DNA of 44,731 nt, from NCBI GenBank assembly GCA_035628505.1, contig DASPJR010000059.1, forward strand, positions 1-44,731, written 5' to 3'. The DNA is from DASPJR01 sp035628505. Its GTDB lineage: Bacteria; Planctomycetota; SZUA-567; H5-PLA8. Positions 34,552 to 43,036 of this stretch are shown here, in pieces (the first letter of the stretch is position 1; every line of letters starts with the position of its first letter). The notes below the pieces were generated by a model. The model made no database searches. It saw only the letters and a program-made list of their open reading frames with translations, and had not been told where the DNA came from. A program made the position numbers and the translations under genes.

Positions 34552-34795
34552 TTTTCAGATCCTCTGCCAACTCTGCTTCAGTCTGGTGGAACGTCGTTAC
34601 CCCATATTCCGCCAGCTTCGAAAGAAACAGCGTTCTTGGAATTCCAGCCAGATTCGCTGCCGCGCCAGACGATAATCGTCCGAGTTCAAAAAGCTTTACG
34701 GCAGCGGCGAGCCGTAACTCAGACCCTAGAGCCTCAGGGCTGAGCTTCAGTGCGACCGCAGTTTCGTCCGGGAGTGCCAAAGTAATCTTACACAT
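34544..34795 (-). CDS. UPF0175 family antitoxin
   Basis: An 83-residue small protein of the UPF0175 family, the usual partner of DUF3368 PIN toxins. The N-terminal beta strand (ITLALPDETAVAL) is followed by helices and a helix-turn-helix-like region (AAAVKLFELGRLSSGAAANLAGI, in two parts) that likely binds its own promoter. The C-terminal tail (FHQTEAELAEDLKNA) should wrap the toxin. GGAGGAAAT precedes the ATG, a strong ribosome site, consistent with higher antitoxin synthesis. It leads the pair. Confidence 0.88.
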   Translation of the reverse strand: MCKITLALPDETAVALKLSPEALGSELRLAAAVKLFELGRLSSGAAANLAGIPRTLFLSKLAEYGVTTFHQTEAELAEDLKNA

Positions 34796-34856
34796 ATTTC
34801 CTCCGCATCTATTCTTAAGGAACTTTGCGTAAGTACCAGTAGCTACTTTTAAAAAA

Positions 34857-36179
34857 TCATCCTTCCTGCTGCGCCGGCGGCCTCGTGTCGTGCTCCTCGT
34901 CTTGGTTGTCCGAGCTGTGAATAATTCCCAGCGCGGCGCAGAGATAAAACATGCCGGCGGCCGATATCACGAGCGAGCCATACCGCAGAGCGAAAGCCGA
35001 TACTTTTTCGCGTTCGACTTCTTCTTTCCTGGAGTCGCGGACGAGTTTTAGCAAACCAAACAGCGGCAACACGACAACCTGGTGGCCGATCTCAACACCA
35101 ACGCTGAACGCGATAATCGCCGTAACGATGGCGAAAGTCGGCATCCCTTCCATCGCCTCGCGCAAACCGCTTGAAAAGCCCAGTCCGTGAAAAAGCCCGA
35201 AGGCGAACGCGGCAACCAGGCGGCCCCAGCCTTTGCTGCGCTTGGGCCAGAAGATGTTTTCGACCGCTATAAAGACAATGCTCGCCGCGATCATTGGTTC
35301 GACAATGTTTGACGGCAGCGAAAAAATGTTCAGCGCGGAGATCGTCACCGTCACGGTGTGAGCCGCCGTGAATGCGGCGACTACTTTGACCAATTCCCAG
35401 AAGCTCGCCGCGGCCAGCACCAGCGCGCTCACGAAAAGCAGATGATCGTATCCCGTCAGGATGTGCTCGATGCCGAGCTTCAAAAAGTTCCAGGCCATCG
35501 TGCCCGTCGCCAGCCGTGCTGCTGGCACCTCTGGCTTGTCTTTTGGCGCCTCTGCCCCTGGGCTCGCCGTTTTTTCCTCCGGTTTTGGCGGCTCGGTGGC
35601 GCTCCATTTAAAGGAGTGCGTCACCGGCGATTTGCTGGTCAGCAGCAGGCCCTCAAGGCCTTCCTGTTCGCTCTGCAGAATACGCAGGATGTACGTCGCT
35701 TCCCACGGATTGCCCGGCGCATAGTTCACTTCATTGAGGACATCCTGCGAAATCGTGATTTTCTGCGGCGGCGCGGCGACGGGATACTCCATTTCGTAGA
35801 TGACGTGCGTTTTCTGAACATCGAGCGGCGAAACCTTTCCGTCCGGCAGTTCCGGCTTTTCAAAACTTTTCAGCGTGCCTGTCAGGGTCTTGCCGTCGGC
35901 TGACAGATACCAGTGCTTCAGCAGGTAGTGTCCGTGCTTTTCGAGCATCTGCGGCGTGACGAGGTAAAGATCGTCGTCGCCCACACGCGCGGCATTCGAG
36001 ACCATCACTTCCTCGAGCGACACCCGCGTGCGGATGCTGATCTTGTCGCGGAAGGCGACCAATTCCATGAAGCCCTGCGCCAGCGGGTGAGCGCGCGCCG
36101 GACTGCGCAGCGACCACTGCAGGCAGAAGGCGAGCAGCAGGACTAGAGAAATGCTGATCTGATGCCGCGTTGCTTTCAT
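34857..36179 (-). CDS. HupE/UreJ-2 family membrane protein
   Basis: A 440-residue protein with a signal peptide (SISLVLLLAFCLQWSLRSPARA), an extracytoplasmic domain of about 200 residues, a Pro/Lys/Glu-rich linker (about 200-230), and a C-terminal membrane domain of about seven helices. The membrane part carries the HupE/UreJ-2 signature GIEHILTGYDHLLF and later AHTVTVTISAL and FGLFHGLGFSSGL, whose histidines may bind metal. Relatives are thought to take up nickel or cobalt for hydrogenase or urease, but neither enzyme is encoded nearby. A short cytoplasmic tail is acidic (DNQDEEHD). The assignment to metal transport is family-based; substrate and direction are unknown. Confidence 0.85.
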   Translation of the reverse strand: MKATRHQISISLVLLLAFCLQWSLRSPARAHPLAQGFMELVAFRDKISIRTRVSLEEVMVSNAARVGDDDLYLVTPQMLEKHGHYLLKHWYLSADGKTLTGTLKSFEKPELPDGKVSPLDVQKTHVIYEMEYPVAAPPQKITISQDVLNEVNYAPGNPWEATYILRILQSEQEGLEGLLLTSKSPVTHSFKWSATEPPKPEEKTASPGAEAPKDKPEVPAARLATGTMAWNFLKLGIEHILTGYDHLLFVSALVLAAASFWELVKVVAAFTAAHTVTVTISALNIFSLPSNIVEPMIAASIVFIAVENIFWPKRSKGWGRLVAAFAFGLFHGLGFSSGLREAMEGMPTFAIVTAIIAFSVGVEIGHQVVVLPLFGLLKLVRDSRKEEVEREKVSAFALRYGSLVISAAGMFYLCAALGIIHSSDNQDEEHDTRPPAQQEG

Positions 36180-36278
36180 GGAGCCACCTCAATCGACAAC
36201 AGATTAAACACCCATATAAGCAATTGCGAGAGGTGTTCGCCATTTTGCGCCATCGCCGTAGCACGCTAAAATAGCGCC

Positions 36279-36887
36279 ATGATTCTGCCGCTCTCTTTTT
36301 ACACAAAGAAGACGGTTACAGTCGCGCAGGCCCTGCTGGGAACCGTGCTGGTGCATGACACTGCGGAGGGACGCGCGGCCGGGCGAATTGTTGAAACCGA
36401 AGCGTATCTGTTCGAGAATGATCCCGCCTGCCACGCGCACCGTGGAAAAACGCCGCGCAACGCAGTGATGTTCGGCCCGCCAGGTCATGCGTACATCTAT
36501 TTCATTTACGGCATGTACTACTGCTTCAATGTCGTCACTGCTCCCGAGGGCGTCGGCGAAGCCGTCCTGATCCGCGCACTGGAACCGCTTGACGGAATCG
36601 AGCTGATGAAACGTCGACGCGGCACAAGCGAGCTGAAGAATCTTTGCAGCGGGCCGGGAAAGCTCGTCCTGGCACTGGGACTTCGGCCCGATCAGAATGG
36701 CGCTTCGCTGCTTAGCGGGCCTTTGACCATCTGGACACCCGAAAGCTTTAACGCACCTCGTCCAAAAAAGTCGGATATTGTTTCTACGCCGCGTATCGGA
36801 ATAAACCGGGGTGCTGATCTGCCTTTGCGTTTTTATCTAAAGGGACATCCGTTTGCGAGCCGCCGCTGTTCCGTTTCGAAGCGCTAG
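36279..36887 (+). CDS. mpg: DNA-3-methyladenine glycosylase (AAG/MPG family)
   Basis: A 202-residue base-excision repair enzyme that removes alkylated purines such as 3-methyladenine. The family motifs are complete: LLGTVLVHD near the N-terminus; RIVETEAYLFENDPACHA with the catalytic Glu41 before Ala-Tyr; RNAVMFGPPGHAYIYFIYGMYYCFNVV (in two parts), which forms the intercalating and base-flipping region; and CSGPGKLVLALGL. The length is typical of bacterial members. The ATG at 36279 is preceded by only weak ribosome-site sequence. It stands alone, divergent from the HupE-like gene with a gap of about 100 bases. Confidence 0.95.
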   Translation: MILPLSFYTKKTVTVAQALLGTVLVHDTAEGRAAGRIVETEAYLFENDPACHAHRGKTPRNAVMFGPPGHAYIYFIYGMYYCFNVVTAPEGVGEAVLIRALEPLDGIELMKRRRGTSELKNLCSGPGKLVLALGLRPDQNGASLLSGPLTIWTPESFNAPRPKKSDIVSTPRIGINRGADLPLRFYLKGHPFASRRCSVSKR

Positions 36888-37011
36888 ACTCCTTTTGCCC
36901 TACGTTTGACTTTCATCTGAAATCAATTAAAGCAGCCTCAGCGGTAAATTGATGTTTGGCTCGATATGTGCTTTCCGTTCGGCACATGCTGGTTGTCTGA
37001 GAGGAGTTTTT

Positions 37012-37956
37012 GTGGTTGTACACCGTTTATGCATCGTCGGTCTGGGCATGATGGGTGGCGCCATCGGCATGGCAGCACGCCGCGCCGGCAGTGCCACACG
37101 CGTCATCGGAGTTGCCGATAGCCAGGACACCATTCAGCGCGCCAAGATCAAAGGCGCCGTCGATGATGCCACGCTCGATCTGCGCGCCGGCATTCACGAC
37201 GCGGATCTGGTCATCCTCTGCGTTCCGGTGAAGACCATTCTCGATGCCGCGGCGGCCGTTATTCCAGCTTGCCGCGAAGGCACCATCATCACAGACATCG
37301 GTTCGTCCAAGGCGGTAATCGTCCATCAGGTTGAGAGCCTCATTCACAAGCTGAAATCAAAGGCCCATTTCGTCGGCAGCCATCCTGTCACTGGCAGCGA
37401 GAAGAAGGGCATTGAAGCCGCGGATCTGGTTCACGTCGCCGGCGCTCCCTGCGTCATTACGCCGACCCAGCACACCGATAATGAATCATACCGAAAGGTC
37501 GAGGAATTCTGGAAGAGCATCGGGCTGAAGACCGTCCGCATGTCGCCCGAGGATCACGATGCTACCCTCGCCCGCTCAAGCCACTTGCCGCACATCCTCT
37601 CGGCTGCTCTGGTCGCCATTCAATCCGATCGTTCGATGGAAATCTCCGGCCCGGGCCTTCGCGACATGACGCGGCTGGCCGGTAGCGATCCAGCCATGTG
37701 GAGCGACATCGCCGAGCAGAACGCGGTGGAACTCAGCCGCGCGATGAAGGAACTCGGGCAGGAAATTCTTCGCCTGTCTGGCGACATTGAAATGCTGGCC
37801 GCACACGGCACGCCGGGCGCTGAATCGTCGCGTGAACGGCTCTTCCGGTTTCTCGCTGACGCCCGCCAGCGCCACGAGAAACGTTTTGCCGCGCCCGCAA
37901 AGGAAGAATCGCAGAGCGAAGACTTCCAGGACGTCGGTGAACCGATGCCGACCTGA
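37012..37956 (+). CDS. tyrA: Prephenate dehydrogenase
   Basis: A 314-residue enzyme of tyrosine synthesis converting prephenate to 4-hydroxyphenylpyruvate. The NAD-binding motif IVGLGMMGGAIG is at the N-terminus. VILCVPV, TDIGSSKAVIV and FVGSHPVTGSEKKGIEAA are typical TyrA segments, the last holding the active-site His. RSSHLPHILSAAL and RDMTRLAGSDPAMWSDI complete the family pattern. I use GTG at 37012 because GAGAGGAG precedes it at good spacing. The frame runs back to 36949, but the extra 21 residues are not family-like. The C-terminal ~30 residues are charged and acidic, with no ACT domain visible. No other aromatic pathway genes adjoin. Confidence 0.93.
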   Translation: MVVHRLCIVGLGMMGGAIGMAARRAGSATRVIGVADSQDTIQRAKIKGAVDDATLDLRAGIHDADLVILCVPVKTILDAAAAVIPACREGTIITDIGSSKAVIVHQVESLIHKLKSKAHFVGSHPVTGSEKKGIEAADLVHVAGAPCVITPTQHTDNESYRKVEEFWKSIGLKTVRMSPEDHDATLARSSHLPHILSAALVAIQSDRSMEISGPGLRDMTRLAGSDPAMWSDIAEQNAVELSRAMKELGQEILRLSGDIEMLAAHGTPGAESSRERLFRFLADARQRHEKRFAAPAKEESQSEDFQDVGEPMPT

Positions 37957-38306
37957 TGTAGCGCAGGCTTACAGTTTAGCCATTCCGCTTCGCCCGCCGT
38001 CCTCATCTAACGCCGGCTTGCAGGGTCCTCTCATAGTAACTAAGACGATTAGCCTGTGGCATCTGCGACTCATATTTTCTTAAATTCTTTTCACCTCCAT
38101 AAAATGTTTCTTGCCATAGCTTTACGAAATCACCTTTGCAGCTGGAATTTAACGAGCGCACTGGTCGAGCGCACTTGAGCCCGGCGAAGGCGGCCGGATT
38201 CAGCTTTATGGGGGATCTTTTCAGCCCCTGGATGCGATTTTTCAAAAAACTTTCGCCGTTCTTCCCTGCTCATCCGCGTGTACAGTGTTGAGCTTGAGGG
38301 CAGCCG
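37957..38306. other. 350-base intergenic region upstream of the ECF sigma gene
   Basis: No gene is supported. Two exact direct repeats, CGAGCGCACT at 38153-38162 and 38166-38175 (13 bases start to start), could be a regulator site. GAGGG precedes the ATG at 38307. The first half includes an AT-richer stretch with no clear terminator. Confidence 0.45.
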
Positions 38307-39638
38307 ATGACGGGCGACGCACTGACAGCCGAGGCCGCGGGGCATCTGGAGCGCTGGCGAACCACGCGCGATCCGGAAGCGCTGGGCTGGCTGCTGAAAT
38401 GGCAGCGCGACCGCGCTTACGCCACCGCCTTCCGCATTCTCAACAACAGCACCGATGCAGAAGACGCCGTGCAGCAGGCCTTCGTTAAACTGCTCAGCCG
38501 CACGCACGGCTTCGAGACTTCCGATCTTTTTCGAGTGACTGTCTACCGCGCCGTCGTTCAGTGCGCGTTGGATATGGCGCGCGCCAACCGCGCGCGGTTG
38601 AACCTGGAGAAGGCCATGACTCCGCTTGAGCGAAACGCCGCGCCGACCCCGCAACTGGCCGCCGAGCAGGCCGAAGCACTGCGGATGGCCTGGCAGGAAC
38701 TGCAGTCCATGCCCGAAGAGACACGCGCGCTGGTCGTTCTCTGCTACCAGGAAGGTCTGAGCGTCAGCGACGCGGCGGAAGTTCTCAACGAGCCCCGTGA
38801 AACGTTGCGCGACCGTCTTTCAGGAGCGATGAACGAGCTGCGCCGCAGGCTGAATCAGCGCGGCATCCGGCTTTCCCTCATAACGCTGATCGCTCTCTTG
38901 GGTTCAGATAAAGCGCTGGCCGCGCCTGCGCATCTGTGCGAAGCGCTCGATACTGTTCTGCCCGGCCCGTCTTGTGCACAGGTCGCGGCGGCGAAAACTC
39001 CGGCTGTCTCGGCTGAAGCAGCGGCGCACGCGCTTGGAAGTTCCGGCACGGTTTTGTCTCTGGCGGCAAAAGTTGGCATCGCCGCGAGCATTCTTCTGGT
39101 GGCCGGAAGTTTTGTGACCCTGCGTTCAACGCCCGCACCGGCAACGTACGCCGCTGTCGCCACCCCCGATAGCTCAACTGTGATCAATTTTCCTCAGACA
39201 CGGGAGAACGCTGCGTCCGTGCCGGTTACCGTGCCCGCTGCAGCTCCGGAAGCTGTCGCAGCACCGGCAGCGGCGCCCCACGCTGAGCCCAATGCGGCCG
39301 CTCGCGCTGCAAAGGAAAAGCGCGCCGGACAGAAAAACGAAGATTTGCCGCTCGATCAGGTTCCGGTTGAGGTCCGAGAAGCGGGAGAACGCGCGCTCAA
39401 CGGCTTTCGGCTGGTCAAGGCGGAGCGGAAGACAACGGCGACTGGAGTGCTCTTCGAGCTGGAAGGTTACGCCGGCGGCAAGTTCTACGAAATCTTTGTG
39501 GATGCCAATGGCAACGTGCGTTCGGTCAATCTGGAAGATGACGAAGCTGAAAAAGCTGAGAAGAAAAAGAAAACCAAGGCGGTGAAGTCACCTGCCTCCG
39601 CGGTCAAGCCGCCTGCGCCCCCGACAGGAGATTTTTAG
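38307..39638 (+). CDS. Membrane-tethered ECF sigma factor with PepSY-like C-terminal domain
   Basis: 443 residues. Sigma region 2 (about 20-90: AYATAFRILNNSTDAEDAVQQAFVKLL, in two parts) and region 4 (about 130-185: LVVLCYQEGLSVSDAAEVLNEP) identify an ECF sigma factor. Two hydrophobic stretches follow (about 191-210 and 254-272), then an Ala/Pro-rich linker, a PepSY-like domain (about 345-405: LPLDQVPVEVREAGERAL, FELEGYAGGKFYEIFVD), a Lys/Glu tract and the tail PPAPPTGDF. Planctomycetes are known for ECF factors with long membrane-associated C-terminal extensions; the PepSY-like end is the unusual part. The C-terminal domain probably lies outside the membrane and senses a signal. The next gene encodes a free copy of that domain with the same tail. 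Confidence 0.85.
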   Translation: MTGDALTAEAAGHLERWRTTRDPEALGWLLKWQRDRAYATAFRILNNSTDAEDAVQQAFVKLLSRTHGFETSDLFRVTVYRAVVQCALDMARANRARLNLEKAMTPLERNAAPTPQLAAEQAEALRMAWQELQSMPEETRALVVLCYQEGLSVSDAAEVLNEPRETLRDRLSGAMNELRRRLNQRGIRLSLITLIALLGSDKALAAPAHLCEALDTVLPGPSCAQVAAAKTPAVSAEAAAHALGSSGTVLSLAAKVGIAASILLVAGSFVTLRSTPAPATYAAVATPDSSTVINFPQTRENAASVPVTVPAAAPEAVAAPAAAPHAEPNAAARAAKEKRAGQKNEDLPLDQVPVEVREAGERALNGFRLVKAERKTTATGVLFELEGYAGGKFYEIFVDANGNVRSVNLEDDEAEKAEKKKKTKAVKSPASAVKPPAPPTGDF

Positions 39639-39687
39639 AACTTTACTGCCGGTTGTGGAACCCGGCCAAACATAAGGGAGGAAAGAC

Positions 39688-40059
39688 ATGCAGCGCATCA
39701 CCGCGTTGTGCCTGGCAGCCGTTCTTTCAATGGGTCTGATCACAGCTTCGTGCGAAGCCGGAGAAAAGAAAAAGGATGAGCCGGTCGCCCTCGACCAGCT
39801 TCCGGAAGCCGTCAAGAACGCCGCCCAGGCTGCCGTGAAGAACATTGTTCTCTCGAAAGCGGAGAAGAAAACCAAGAAGGGAACGGTCACCTATCAAGTC
39901 GAAGGCAAGGCCGACGGCAAGGAGTGGGAGATCAAGCTTTCGCCCGAAGGCCAGGTGCTGAAGATCAAAGAAGAAAAACAGGACGGTGACAAAGACGACA
40001 AGGCGAAGTCCGCGTCAAAACCGGTGCCTCCACCGGCGCCACCTAAAGGCGATTTCTAA
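39688..40059 (+). CDS. Small exported PepSY-like protein
   Basis: A 123-residue protein with a signal peptide (QRITALCLAAVLSMGLITASCEAG) and a strong ribosome site (GGGAGGAAAG). The mature part is a single PepSY-like domain (ALDQLPEAVKNAAQAAV, VTYQVEGKADGKEWEIKLS) aligning with the C-terminal domain of the upstream sigma factor: same start (LDQ-P), same beta strands, same Lys/Glu tract. It ends in PPAPPKGDF, matching PPAPPTGDF there. The codons of the two tails differ, so identity is kept at protein level. It is probably co-transcribed with the sigma gene (49-base gap). It could be a ligand, competitor or target of that sensor. A lipobox is not convincing (TASC). Confidence 0.82.
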   Translation: MQRITALCLAAVLSMGLITASCEAGEKKKDEPVALDQLPEAVKNAAQAAVKNIVLSKAEKKTKKGTVTYQVEGKADGKEWEIKLSPEGQVLKIKEEKQDGDKDDKAKSASKPVPPPAPPKGDF

Positions 40060-40077
40060 AGCTCTTGCTAAAGACGG

Positions 40078-40107
40078 AAAAACATGGGCTCACGCCCATG
40101 TTTTTTT
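40078..40107. terminator. Bidirectional intrinsic terminator
   Basis: AACATGGGC (40081-40089) and GCCCATGTT (40094-40102) form a perfect 9-bp stem with loop TCAC. It is flanked by an A-run on the left and a T-run (40101-40107) on the right, so it can stop transcription in both directions. It serves the small PepSY-like gene and the convergent hflX gene. Confidence 0.9.
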
Positions 40108-40115
40108 GTGGCTAA

Positions 40116-41453
40116 TTACCAATCGTTCTTTTTCTTCGGCGGCGGCCACCCTTTTAAAATGCGCACGGAATATTCGCTCGTCAGCAGCTTCTCGAGCACC
40201 GCGCGAGTGGCACGGCCGGCGATGATGATCTCGTCGTCCTTCATTTCGCGCGAATCTTCGAAGAAATGCGTCGCCAGGAACGAAAGCGCTTTGCCGTCGC
40301 CTGCGTGCACCTGAATGGTCAAGGGCTTGGCGTCCTCGCGCGCGCGCTCGCGGATTTCATTTTTAAGGCGCTCCAGGCCTTCGTTGCGCAGCGCGGAGAC
40401 AGGGATGCCTTCGGGGTAATCCGAGCGCAACATTTTGTAGTCGATCTTGCCTTCGTCTTTGATCGCGTCGACCTTGTTGAGCACCATGATGGTCTCAAGA
40501 TCAGCGGCGCCGATTTCCTTCAGCACGCCGTTCACCGCATCGATCTGTCCGCGAACGAGCGGCGATGAAGCATCGACGACGTGCAGCAGCAGGTCGGCCG
40601 TCCGTGCTTCCTCAAGAGTAGCATGGAAGCTGGCGACAAGGTTATGCGGCAGGCGGCGGATGAATCCGACGGTGTCCGAAACCAGCGCGTGCACGCCTCC
40701 GCCGAGTTTAAGCATCGCCGTCTTCGTATCGAGCGTCGCGAAGAGCTTGTTCTCGATGTACACGTCTTCGCCGGTGAGCGCGCGCATCAGCGTGCTCTTG
40801 CCGGCATTGGTGTAGCCGACAAGCGAGACGAGGTAATGCTCGCGCGCGCGAGAGCGGACCATGCGCTCTTTGCGGCCCTCGATTTGTTTTAGTTCCTGGC
40901 GCAGATCGTAAAGGTGCTTTTCGATTTTGCGGCGGTCGACCTCCATCTGCCGTTCGCCGGGTCCGCCGCGCATCCCGATGCCGCCCGTCTGCCGTTCCAG
41001 ATGCGTCCACAGCCGCTTGAGGCGCGGCAGTCGGTACTCCAGCAGGGCAATGCCGACCTGGACGATGGCCATGCGCGAACGCGCGCGGCTGGCGAAGATG
41101 TCGAGGATCAGCTCCGTGCGGTCCATTACTTTCAGACCGGTGGCCTGATCGAGATTCTTCCCCTGGCCGGGAAGAAGGTCATGATCAAAGAGAATACATT
41201 TTGCGCCGAGCTCGTTGGCAATCTCTTTGACTTCCTGGACCTTACCCTTGCCGATGTAAGTGGCGGGCGTGACTTCCTTGATGTTCTGAACGACCTTGGC
41301 AACGACCTGCGCGCCGGCTGTCTCAGCCAGTGCCTCAAGTTCCTGCAGGGGTTCTTCACCAGGAAGGAGATCGCCGGGGCGGTAGCCTCCGACGAGAACG
41401 ACTTTTTCGCGGCCAGCGGTGAGCTTGACGTTGCGTGCTTTGGGAACTGCCAT
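40116..41453 (-). CDS. hflX: Ribosome-associated GTPase HflX
   Basis: A 445-residue GTPase that binds and can split stalled ribosomes. The N-terminal HflX domain includes ATYIGKGKVQEVKEIANEL and the glycine-rich linker region (RQTGGIGMRGGPGERQMEVDRR, in two parts). The G domain has G1 GYTNAGKST, G3 DTVGFIRRLPHNLVASF with the usual HflX Gly-Phe, and G4 NKVD. A C-terminal extension of about 70 residues follows. The length is normal. The start at 41453 (MAVPKARNVKL) is the first Met and keeps family spacing; the ribosome site is weak. It converges on the PepSY-like gene through the terminator at 40078. Confidence 0.95.
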   Translation of the reverse strand: MAVPKARNVKLTAGREKVVLVGGYRPGDLLPGEEPLQELEALAETAGAQVVAKVVQNIKEVTPATYIGKGKVQEVKEIANELGAKCILFDHDLLPGQGKNLDQATGLKVMDRTELILDIFASRARSRMAIVQVGIALLEYRLPRLKRLWTHLERQTGGIGMRGGPGERQMEVDRRKIEKHLYDLRQELKQIEGRKERMVRSRAREHYLVSLVGYTNAGKSTLMRALTGEDVYIENKLFATLDTKTAMLKLGGGVHALVSDTVGFIRRLPHNLVASFHATLEEARTADLLLHVVDASSPLVRGQIDAVNGVLKEIGAADLETIMVLNKVDAIKDEGKIDYKMLRSDYPEGIPVSALRNEGLERLKNEIRERAREDAKPLTIQVHAGDGKALSFLATHFFEDSREMKDDEIIIAGRATRAVLEKLLTSEYSVRILKGWPPPKKKNDW

Positions 41454-41656
41454 AGGTGGAAGAAGGACCGTGTGAGGCGGCGCTTCTAAACGACTCCTTT
41501 CGAGCGGACACCGTGTCCGTATGGGAATGATACCGGCTTAATCGCAGGAAACCAGCCGAGTACAGGTCGATAACATACCTCACGAAAAGGACGCTTGTCC
41601 AATGGCCATACAATTTTTCCGTTCAAAATCTATTCTGAGGTTTCCTTTCCTGGCAC

Positions 41657-41690
41657 CCCTGGCGATCTTGGCGTCCTTGGCGTTTGACGT
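41657..41690. repeat. Reverse copy of the CGCCAAG word array
   Basis: CTTGGCG-TC-CTTGGCG plus TGGCGATCTTGGCG are the complement of the words at 8150-8182, in the gap before the M20 peptidase gene. The rest of the 41454-41720 gap shows no gene. Confidence 0.6.
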
Positions 41691-41720
41691 TAAGCTCCCA
41701 TCTTCCCTGAGGACACACGC

Positions 41721-42890
41721 ATGCCAATTGATCAGAAAGCCGTGCTCAAACTCATCCTCGAGATGCTGAAGATCGACGGCCTTTCGGGCAAAGAAGGAAA
41801 CATTGCAGCGTTCATTATTCGTAAGCTGCGCGCGGTGGGAATTCCGGCGGCTTCAATCACCACGGATAATGCGAACAAGCGCAGCCCGCTAGGCGGCGAG
41901 ACTGGAAATCTGATCTGCACGCTTCCGGGGACGATAAAAGCGCCGCGCCGACTGCTGGCCGCTCACATCGACACGGTGCCGCTCTGCGCCGGAACGCAGC
42001 CGGTCGTCAAAGATGGCTACATCGTCAGCGCCAATCCAAAGACAGGGCTCGGCGGTGACAACCGCTCGGGCGCGGCCGCGATTCTGTACGCTGCCACTGA
42101 AATCGTGCGGCGCAAGCTGCCGCATCCGCCGCTCACCTTTTTCTGGCCGGTGCAGGAAGAAGTGGGACTTTACGGTGCGCGCTTCGTGGACGTCGCGGCG
42201 CTGAAGAATCCGGTACTCTGTTTCAATTGGGACGGCAGCAAGCCGGAGAAAATCACCATCGGCGCAACCGGCGCTTACGTGATCACAATCCGAATCGAAG
42301 GCCTCGCCAGCCATGCTGGCGTGGCGCCTGAAAAAGGCGTAAGCGCTATCGCGATTGCATCTCTGGCCCTCGCGGAGCTCTACCGAGAGGGCTGGCACGG
42401 CCAGGTGCGAAAAGGAAAGTACTCGGGCACCAGTAACTTCGGCACGATCAGCGGCGGAAGTGCCGTCAACGTGGTTCCTGAGAGCGCCACGATTGTTGCC
42501 AACGTTCGCAGCAATGATGCGAGGTTCCGCGAGAAAATGGTGGCTGCGTACCGCAAAGCTTTCGAGAAGGCAATCCGCCAGGTGAAAAGCAGCACCGGCG
42601 CGCGCGGGAGTATGACCTTCGACGCCGATCTGCGCTACGATTCGTTCCTGCTGAAGGAGGATGCGCCGGTCGTCGTCGAAGCGCAGCGCGTGCTTTCAGC
42701 GCTGGGCCTGAAGCCGGAACTTCGCGTCACCAACGGCGGGCTGGATGCGAACTGGCTGACGGCACACGGGCTGCCCACGGTTACGCTCGGCGCGGGGCAG
42801 TGCGAGGTTCACACGGTCAGCGAAAAACTGGAGCTCGCATCGTTCTACAAAGGCTGCGAAGCGGCGCTGCGGATTGCGACGAGGGTGTAA
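41721..42890 (+). CDS. M20 family peptidase (PepT-like)
   Basis: A 389-residue zinc-dependent exopeptidase or deacylase. Metal-site residues are in HIDTVP, GLGGDNRSGAA, QEEVGLYGAR and, near the end, the final His of VHTVSEKL. The dimerisation/lid domain is inserted in the middle (about 190-300) with HAGVAPEKG. The overall pattern is close to PepT-like tripeptidases and related M20 aminoacylases. There is no signal peptide, so it is cytoplasmic. GAGG precedes the ATG. It is divergent from hflX, and a long inverted repeat separates it from the convergent M23 gene. The exact substrate (peptide or acyl-amino acid) is not determined. Confidence 0.9.
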   Translation: MPIDQKAVLKLILEMLKIDGLSGKEGNIAAFIIRKLRAVGIPAASITTDNANKRSPLGGETGNLICTLPGTIKAPRRLLAAHIDTVPLCAGTQPVVKDGYIVSANPKTGLGGDNRSGAAAILYAATEIVRRKLPHPPLTFFWPVQEEVGLYGARFVDVAALKNPVLCFNWDGSKPEKITIGATGAYVITIRIEGLASHAGVAPEKGVSAIAIASLALAELYREGWHGQVRKGKYSGTSNFGTISGGSAVNVVPESATIVANVRSNDARFREKMVAAYRKAFEKAIRQVKSSTGARGSMTFDADLRYDSFLLKEDAPVVVEAQRVLSALGLKPELRVTNGGLDANWLTAHGLPTVTLGAGQCEVHTVSEKLELASFYKGCEAALRIATRV

Positions 42891-42892
42891 CG

Positions 42893-43036
42893 TTCCCTCT
42901 CCCCTCCGGGGAGAGGGCCGAGCGAGCGAAGCGAGACCGGGGGTGAGGGGGTAGCCGCTTCTTGCAAAATCGGCGCGACCCCTCACCCGGCACTCGCTGC
43001 GCTCGTGTCCGCCCTCTGCCCGGAGGGGAGAGGGAA
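42893..43036. repeat. Long inverted repeat at convergent gene ends
   Basis: TTCCCTCTCCCCTCCGG (42893-42909) pairs perfectly over 17 bp with 43020-43036. The left arm alone also folds as a 10-bp hairpin (42895-42904 with 42908-42917). Inner words GAGCGAGCGAAGCGAG and CTCGCTGCGCTCG extend the pairing. It reaches the stop codon of the M23 gene, so it may terminate both genes. It is of the CTCTCCCC-GGGGAGAG type seen between genes in many GC-rich bacteria. Confidence 0.75.
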
